Positions 30,656 to 34,582 of a stretch of DNA of 34,582 nt are shown here, piece after piece. Source of the DNA: Halochromatium sp. (GTDB lineage Bacteria > Pseudomonadota > Gammaproteobacteria > Chromatiales > Chromatiaceae). The stretch lies in assembly GCA_010912705.1 (NCBI GenBank), contig POWB01000008.1, forward strand, positions 133,127-167,708, written 5' to 3'. The notes below the pieces were generated by a model. That model saw only the letters and a program-made list of their open reading frames with translations. It did no database searches and was not told the origin of the DNA. The number at the start of each line of letters is the position of its first letter. Position 1 is the first letter of the stretch. The translations under genes and the position numbers were made by a program.

Positions 30656-30946
30656 ATGGACCAACCTGTATCCCCCCCGCTAACGCTGACGCAGTTGCCG
30701 GTCGGCTCATCCGCCGTCATTACCAAGATCGCCGGCGGCCATGAGCTACACCGACGCTTGCGTGGGCTTGGCATCCGCACCGGCACCCAGCTGCGCATCG
30801 AGCACCGCCGTGGCTCTGGGCTTGTCGTCTCGGTTGGCAACACCCGGGTCGCCCTAGGCGGCGGTATCGTTGAGAAGCTGCTCATCGCGCCGAACGACCC
30901 TACCCCGGACTTGGCGCTCACCCTCGATCCACCAACCGAACGCTAG
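30656..30946 (+). CDS. feoA: Ferrous iron transport protein FeoA
   Basis: 96 aa. A small cytoplasmic SH3-like protein of the ferrous-iron uptake system. LTQLPVGSSAVITKIAGGHELHRRLRGLGIRTGTQL is the typical FeoA core, where a strand pair leads to the L-x-x-L-G-I-x-x-G-x turn, and GNTRVALGGGIVEKLLI closes the fold. FeoA is thought to modulate FeoB. feoB begins 33 bases downstream. The Fur-like site sits about 30 bases before the start. Confidence 0.95.
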   Translation: MDQPVSPPLTLTQLPVGSSAVITKIAGGHELHRRLRGLGIRTGTQLRIEHRRGSGLVVSVGNTRVALGGGIVEKLLIAPNDPTPDLALTLDPPTER

Positions 30947-30979
30947 CAACCGCCAAGCCTCGCACGGAGTCGTGCCGCG

Positions 30980-33406
30980 ATGAATCGCAACCCTACTGAG
31001 CAGAGCTCCCAATTAGCGGCCAAGGCACCCTTGACCCTCGCCCTCGCCGGCAATCCCAACTGCGGAAAATCCGCGCTCTTCAACGCGCTTACCGGGATTC
31101 GCCAAACCACCGGTAACTGGCCCGGCGTCACCGTCGAGCGGCGCGAGGGGCGCAGTGAGCTCGATGGCCACGCCGTGCGGGTGATTGATCTGCCCGGGAT
31201 CTACTCGCTCGATGCCGACTCGCTCGATGAGCAAGTCACCCGCGACTACCTGCTCAGCCGCGAGGCCGACCTGGTGGTGAACGTCGTCGATGCCTCTAAC
31301 CTCGAGCGCAATCTCTATCTGACGGTACAGCTGCTCGAACTCGACGTCCCGGTCCTGCTCGCACTGAATATGATGGATGTCGCCCGTAAGCGCGGCATCG
31401 AGATCGACACCGCCATCCTCTCCGAGAAGCTCGGTTGTCCTGTGGTACCGGTGGTGGCCATCACCAAGGAAGGCATCACTGAGCTCAGCGCCCGCGCCCT
31501 CGCGGTGGCCGCTGGCCACGAGAGCGGCGGCTACACGCTCGGCCACGACGAGTCTGTCGAGCAGGCCATTGCCGAGCTGGCGCCGGCCATGCAAAGTGGC
31601 TCGGAGCGCAACGATCGCTGGCTCGCGCTGAAGCTCATCGAGGGTGATCGCCAGGTTCTGAGCCAAAGCATGACAAAGGGCATGACAAAGGGCATGACAA
31701 AGGGCATGACAAAGGACATGGCCCAGGGCATGACTGTGCTTGATCCCAAGCTCGAGGCGCGAGTCGAGCATTGGCGACAGGCCATCGCCGCCCGCACCGG
31801 TGAGGATGCCGATATCCAGATCGCCAACAGCCGCTTCGCCCACGCCCACGCGCTGGCAAAGACCGTCCAACGCCAGCGTGGCGCTGCCGGCGGACACCTC
31901 TCTGACGCCATCGACCGCGTCGTGCTCAGCCGACTCTGGGGCATCCCGCTATTCTTGGCGATGATGTACCTGATGTTCGTGTTCACCATCAACATCGGCG
32001 GCGCCTTCATCGACTTTTTCGACGGCGTTGCAAGCGCGCTGTTCGTTGATGGGCTTGGAGCACTCCTGAGTCACCTGGGCGCGCCGGACTGGACGCGACT
32101 GGTTCTCGCCGACGGCGTCGGTGCCGGCTTAACCGTGGTCGCCACCTTTATCCCGGTCATTGCCAGCCTCTACATCTTCCTCTCCGCGCTCGAAGACTCC
32201 GGCTACATGGCGCGGGCGGCCTTCGTCATGGACCGTTTCATGCGCTCAATCGGCCTGCCCGGCAAGGCCTTCGTGCCGCTGATCGTCGGCTTCGGCTGCA
32301 ATGTGCCCGCGGTGATGGCGACGCGCACCCTGGAGAACGAGCGTGAGCGCAAGCTCGCCATCCTGATGAACCCCTTTATGTCCTGCGGCGCGCGGCTGCC
32401 GGTCTATGTGCTGTTCGCCGCCGCCTTCTTCCCGCACTCGGGCCAGAACGTGGTCTTCGCGCTCTACCTGACCGGCATCGCCATCGCCCTGCTCACCGGC
32501 CTGATCATGAAGCGGACCCTGCTGGCCGGCTCTAGCACTGGCTTCATGATGGAGCTGCCGCCGTACCACATGCCCAGACTGCGGGGAGTCCTGCTGCGGA
32601 CCTGGGACCGGGTGCGCCTATTCCTGCGCGAGGCCGGACGGATCATCATCGTCATGGTGTTGATCCTGAACATGCTCAGCTCGATCGGCACCGATGGCCA
32701 ACTGGATCAGACCAAGAGCGATGAATCGATCCTGGCCGCTGCAAGCCGATTCGCCACCCCCTTGTTCGCGCCCATGGGTATCGGCGAAGACAACTGGCCA
32801 GCCGTGCTCGGCATCGTCTCCGGGATTCTGGCCAAAGAGGTGATTGTCGGCACCCTCGACAGCCTCTATGGCCGTCTCGCAGCTGAAGCCGCGCCGGAGC
32901 AGGAAGAGCCGCCCTTCCAACTGGGTTCGGCGCTCAGTGCTGCAGCCGCGACCATCCCGGCCAATCTCGCCGAGGTGGGCCGCGGCCTGGCCGATCCGCT
33001 CGGCTTGCAGGTCGGCGAGGTCCTCGATCCTGACGCCATCGCCGCTGAACAGGAGATCACGACCGGAACCTTCGGTGCCATGGCAGCGCGCTTCGATGGC
33101 CAAGCGGGCGCCTTCGCCTATCTGCTATTCGTGCTGCTCTACTTTCCCTGCGTGGCGACCATTGGCGCCATCGTGCGCGAGGCCGGAGCGCCTTGGGCCA
33201 GCTTTGTCGCCGCCTGGACCACCGGCATCGCCTTCGTCACCGCGACCCTGTTCTACCAGACCGCAACCTTCGAGCGGCATCCCCTTGCATCCAGCCTCTG
33301 GATTGGTGGCCTCCTCCTACTGCTGATCCTGGTCTTCACGGGTCTAAGACTCTGGGGCAAGCGCGGACGCCAAATGCCCCTAGAAACCGCCAGCGGTCGC
33401 GCCTAA
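30980..33406 (+). CDS. feoB: Ferrous iron transporter FeoB
   Basis: 808 aa. The N-terminal G domain has G1 GNPNCGKS (24-31), G3 DLPG (70-73) and G4 NMMD (130-133), followed by a helical domain to about residue 285. The membrane part (about 310-790) carries the Gate-type blocks with conserved cysteines: PLIVGFGCNVPAVMATRTL and MNPFMSCGARLPVYVLFA, and later GILAKEVIVGTL. Residues 231-246 are four consecutive M-T-K-(G/D) units from a 12-bp DNA repeat, placed in the helical domain between G domain and membrane. The stop overlaps the feoC start (TAATG). The start has GGAG in the loop of a small hairpin (30962-30975). Confidence 0.97.
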   Translation: MNRNPTEQSSQLAAKAPLTLALAGNPNCGKSALFNALTGIRQTTGNWPGVTVERREGRSELDGHAVRVIDLPGIYSLDADSLDEQVTRDYLLSREADLVVNVVDASNLERNLYLTVQLLELDVPVLLALNMMDVARKRGIEIDTAILSEKLGCPVVPVVAITKEGITELSARALAVAAGHESGGYTLGHDESVEQAIAELAPAMQSGSERNDRWLALKLIEGDRQVLSQSMTKGMTKGMTKGMTKDMAQGMTVLDPKLEARVEHWRQAIAARTGEDADIQIANSRFAHAHALAKTVQRQRGAAGGHLSDAIDRVVLSRLWGIPLFLAMMYLMFVFTINIGGAFIDFFDGVASALFVDGLGALLSHLGAPDWTRLVLADGVGAGLTVVATFIPVIASLYIFLSALEDSGYMARAAFVMDRFMRSIGLPGKAFVPLIVGFGCNVPAVMATRTLENERERKLAILMNPFMSCGARLPVYVLFAAAFFPHSGQNVVFALYLTGIAIALLTGLIMKRTLLAGSSTGFMMELPPYHMPRLRGVLLRTWDRVRLFLREAGRIIIVMVLILNMLSSIGTDGQLDQTKSDESILAAASRFATPLFAPMGIGEDNWPAVLGIVSGILAKEVIVGTLDSLYGRLAAEAAPEQEEPPFQLGSALSAAAATIPANLAEVGRGLADPLGLQVGEVLDPDAIAAEQEITTGTFGAMAARFDGQAGAFAYLLFVLLYFPCVATIGAIVREAGAPWASFVAAWTTGIAFVTATLFYQTATFERHPLASSLWIGGLLLLLILVFTGLRLWGKRGRQMPLETASGRA
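31670..31717 (+). repeat. In-frame 12-bp tandem repeat inside feoB
   Basis: ATGACAAAGGGC occurs three times exactly (31670, 31682, 31694), then once as ATGACAAAGGAC (31706). A diverged fifth unit, ATGGCCCAGGGC, follows at 31718. The unit length keeps the frame. The near-identity of the copies suggests recent expansion or ongoing length variation. Confidence 0.92.
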
Positions 33407-33654
33407 TGCTGACCACGACACGCGATCTGCTACGCCAGCAGGGCCTGATCTCAGTCCAAGAGGTGGCCCTGAAGCTTGCTGTGCCGGCGGATGTCGCCCG
33501 CGCGCTATTACAGAAGTGGGTCGCGAAAGGATGCGCCGAGCCGCTGCCGCCCTCCTCCGCCTGCAGCGGCTGCACAGTCTGTGACAGCACACCACGCGAG
33601 TTCTATCGCTGGTGTGAGGGCAGCCGCCCGCCCAATGCGGACGGGAAGCAATGA
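33406..33654 (+). CDS. feoC: FeoC-like transcriptional regulator / Feo accessory protein
   Basis: 82 aa. The N-terminal half (about 1-45) is a small winged-helix: LRQQGLISVQEVALKLAVPADVARALLQKWVAKG. The C-terminal half has cysteines at 43, 53, 56, 59 and 70 (CSGCTVCD), consistent with the iron-sulfur or iron-sensing cysteines of FeoC proteins. Its ATG overlaps the feoB stop. In enteric bacteria FeoC binds and stabilises FeoB; whether it also binds DNA here is unknown. A longer frame beginning inside feoB is rejected. Confidence 0.88.
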   Translation: MLTTTRDLLRQQGLISVQEVALKLAVPADVARALLQKWVAKGCAEPLPPSSACSGCTVCDSTPREFYRWCEGSRPPNADGKQ

Positions 33655-33704
33655 CAAAAGACGCTCGGCGCCAACCGCTAAGCCAAACCTCTAAGCCAAG
33701 CTAG

Positions 33705-34499
33705 CTAGCGCAGTGCCTTGACCTCTTTCGCCGTCACCGGTGGCGCATCATTACCCCAGTTGGCGCGGATGTAGCTTGCCACAGTCGCGATCTGCTCATC
33801 GGTCAGCAGCGAGCCAAACGAGGGCATCACCACATGCGGCGAGAAGGCCTCCGAGGGATCGGACGGGGCACCGAGCAAGAGCGTCTTCAGCACATCGTTC
33901 GGCAGCGCTTCATTGACCACCGGATTACCGCGCAGCGCGGGGAAGTATGGCTGCAGGCCTTGGCCATGATCCTGGTGACAAGCACTGCAATTCTTGACGT
34001 AGATCGCGCGGCCTTGCTCATACTGCTCCTCGGTGAGAGCCTCCGGCACCTTTGGCCGATGGGTCGGCTCAGTCTTAGGCGGTAGATCCTTGAGGTAAAC
34101 GGCCATCGCGCGCAGGTCTGAGAGGGCCAGCTTTGAGAGACTGTCATGCACCACCTCGGCCATTGGACCTAAGGCCTCGGTTGCCGGCGCATTACTGGGG
34201 TCCGGCTCATCGGCGTTGAGTGCGGCCGGCGCCATCCCTGTCTGCAAGAAGCTGGCGAGCTCATCGACCGTCCAGCGGCCAAGGCCCTCGCCAAGATCAG
34301 AAGTCAGATTCGGCGCATACCAGCCGTCGATGATGGCGCCGGTCATTGCCTCCGAGGGCTCGGTCGCGCCAGCTAGGTTGCGAGGGGTATGGCAGGCGCC
34401 ACAGTGGCCCAGCCCCTCGACCAGATAGGCACCGCGGTTCCATTCGTCGCTACGGCTCGGATGGGCGCATTCCCAATTTTCCGTGTCATGTAGAGGTCG
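33705..34499 (-). pseudogene. Multi-heme cytochrome c, 5' part missing or frameshifted
   Basis: The readable frame runs from a stop at 34500-34502 to 33705 (264 residues) and has no ATG before its first heme site. Heme motif 1 is CGACH (34389-34403), inside WNRGAYLVEGLGHCGACHTPRN. Heme motif 2 is CSACH (33975-33989), followed by VVMPSFGSLL with a likely Met ligand. This matches the middle and C-terminal heme domains of the membrane-bound dehydrogenase type of cytochrome c (normally three hemes and about 400 aa). The usual upstream domain is not readable in this frame; another frame looks more protein-like from about 34500 to the window edge. So it is a frameshifted gene, a sequencing error, or a true truncation. 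Confidence 0.7.
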
Positions 34500-34582
34500 T
34501 CATGACGGATGGATTTGCCATGGTTTTCAGTAAATTCCAACGCCCGGCCTTGAAGTAGGAGCGAAGCATGAGCATGGCCTCA

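Noticed and set aside
33193..33405. Extension of the feoC frame into feoB
   Set aside because: It is an out-of-frame shadow of feoB; FeoC similarity starts at the TAATG overlap.

Overview
This window is the division and cell-wall (dcw) cluster of a Gram-negative bacterium with its flanks. The DNA is GC-rich (I judge about 60-65%; not counted). The order mraZ-rsmH-ftsL-ftsI-(murE missing)-murF-mraY-murD-ftsW-murG-murC-murB-ddl-ftsQ-ftsA-ftsZ-lpxC, then a DUF721 gene, an M23 peptidase, secA, argJ and a Nudix/ThiE fusion, is gammaproteobacterial. LpxC implies a lipid A outer membrane. The FeoABC set, the diheme-type cytochrome and the sequence style fit Chromatiales (purple sulfur bacteria and relatives), but genus-level placement is inference. 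REGION 1 (1-4265, minus strand): a transglutaminase-like protein and a circularly permuted ATP-grasp/alpha-E fusion form a two-gene unit of unknown biochemical role. Next comes a small membrane methyltransferase of the isoprenylcysteine methyltransferase type. An AT-rich gap (4266-4856) separates these from the dcw cluster and carries the mraZ promoter with a 10-bp-phased MraZ-type operator. REGION 2 (4857-22501, plus strand): sixteen dcw genes, most joined by ATGA or short overlaps, so translation is probably coupled. They make 16S rRNA methyltransferase RsmH, the divisome proteins FtsL, FtsI, FtsW, FtsQ, FtsA and FtsZ, the peptidoglycan precursor enzymes MurF, MraY, MurD, MurG, MurC, MurB and Ddl, and LpxC from its own promoter. 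Two features stand out. murE is absent, and its place holds a 16-codon open frame coupled by overlapping stop and start codons to ftsI and murF. murB carries an N-terminal array of 30-bp repeats, each ending in ATG, that look copied from the murC/murB translation-initiation region. REGION 3 (22529-29464): a DUF721 gene on the minus strand, an M23 peptidase with a strong terminator behind it, secA, argJ overlapping secA, and the Nudix/ThiE fusion. REGION 4 (29466-30655): two small minus-strand hypothetical genes, then a leader region with a 17-bp-arm hairpin, a triple 12-bp tandem repeat, a consensus -10 box and a Fur-like operator. REGION 5 (30656-33654): feoA-feoB-feoC for ferrous iron uptake; feoB has an in-frame 12-bp tandem repeat. 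REGION 6 (33705-34582, minus strand): the 3' part of a multi-heme cytochrome c whose reading frame is broken near the window edge. I saw no tRNA, rRNA, CRISPR array or intact insertion sequence.
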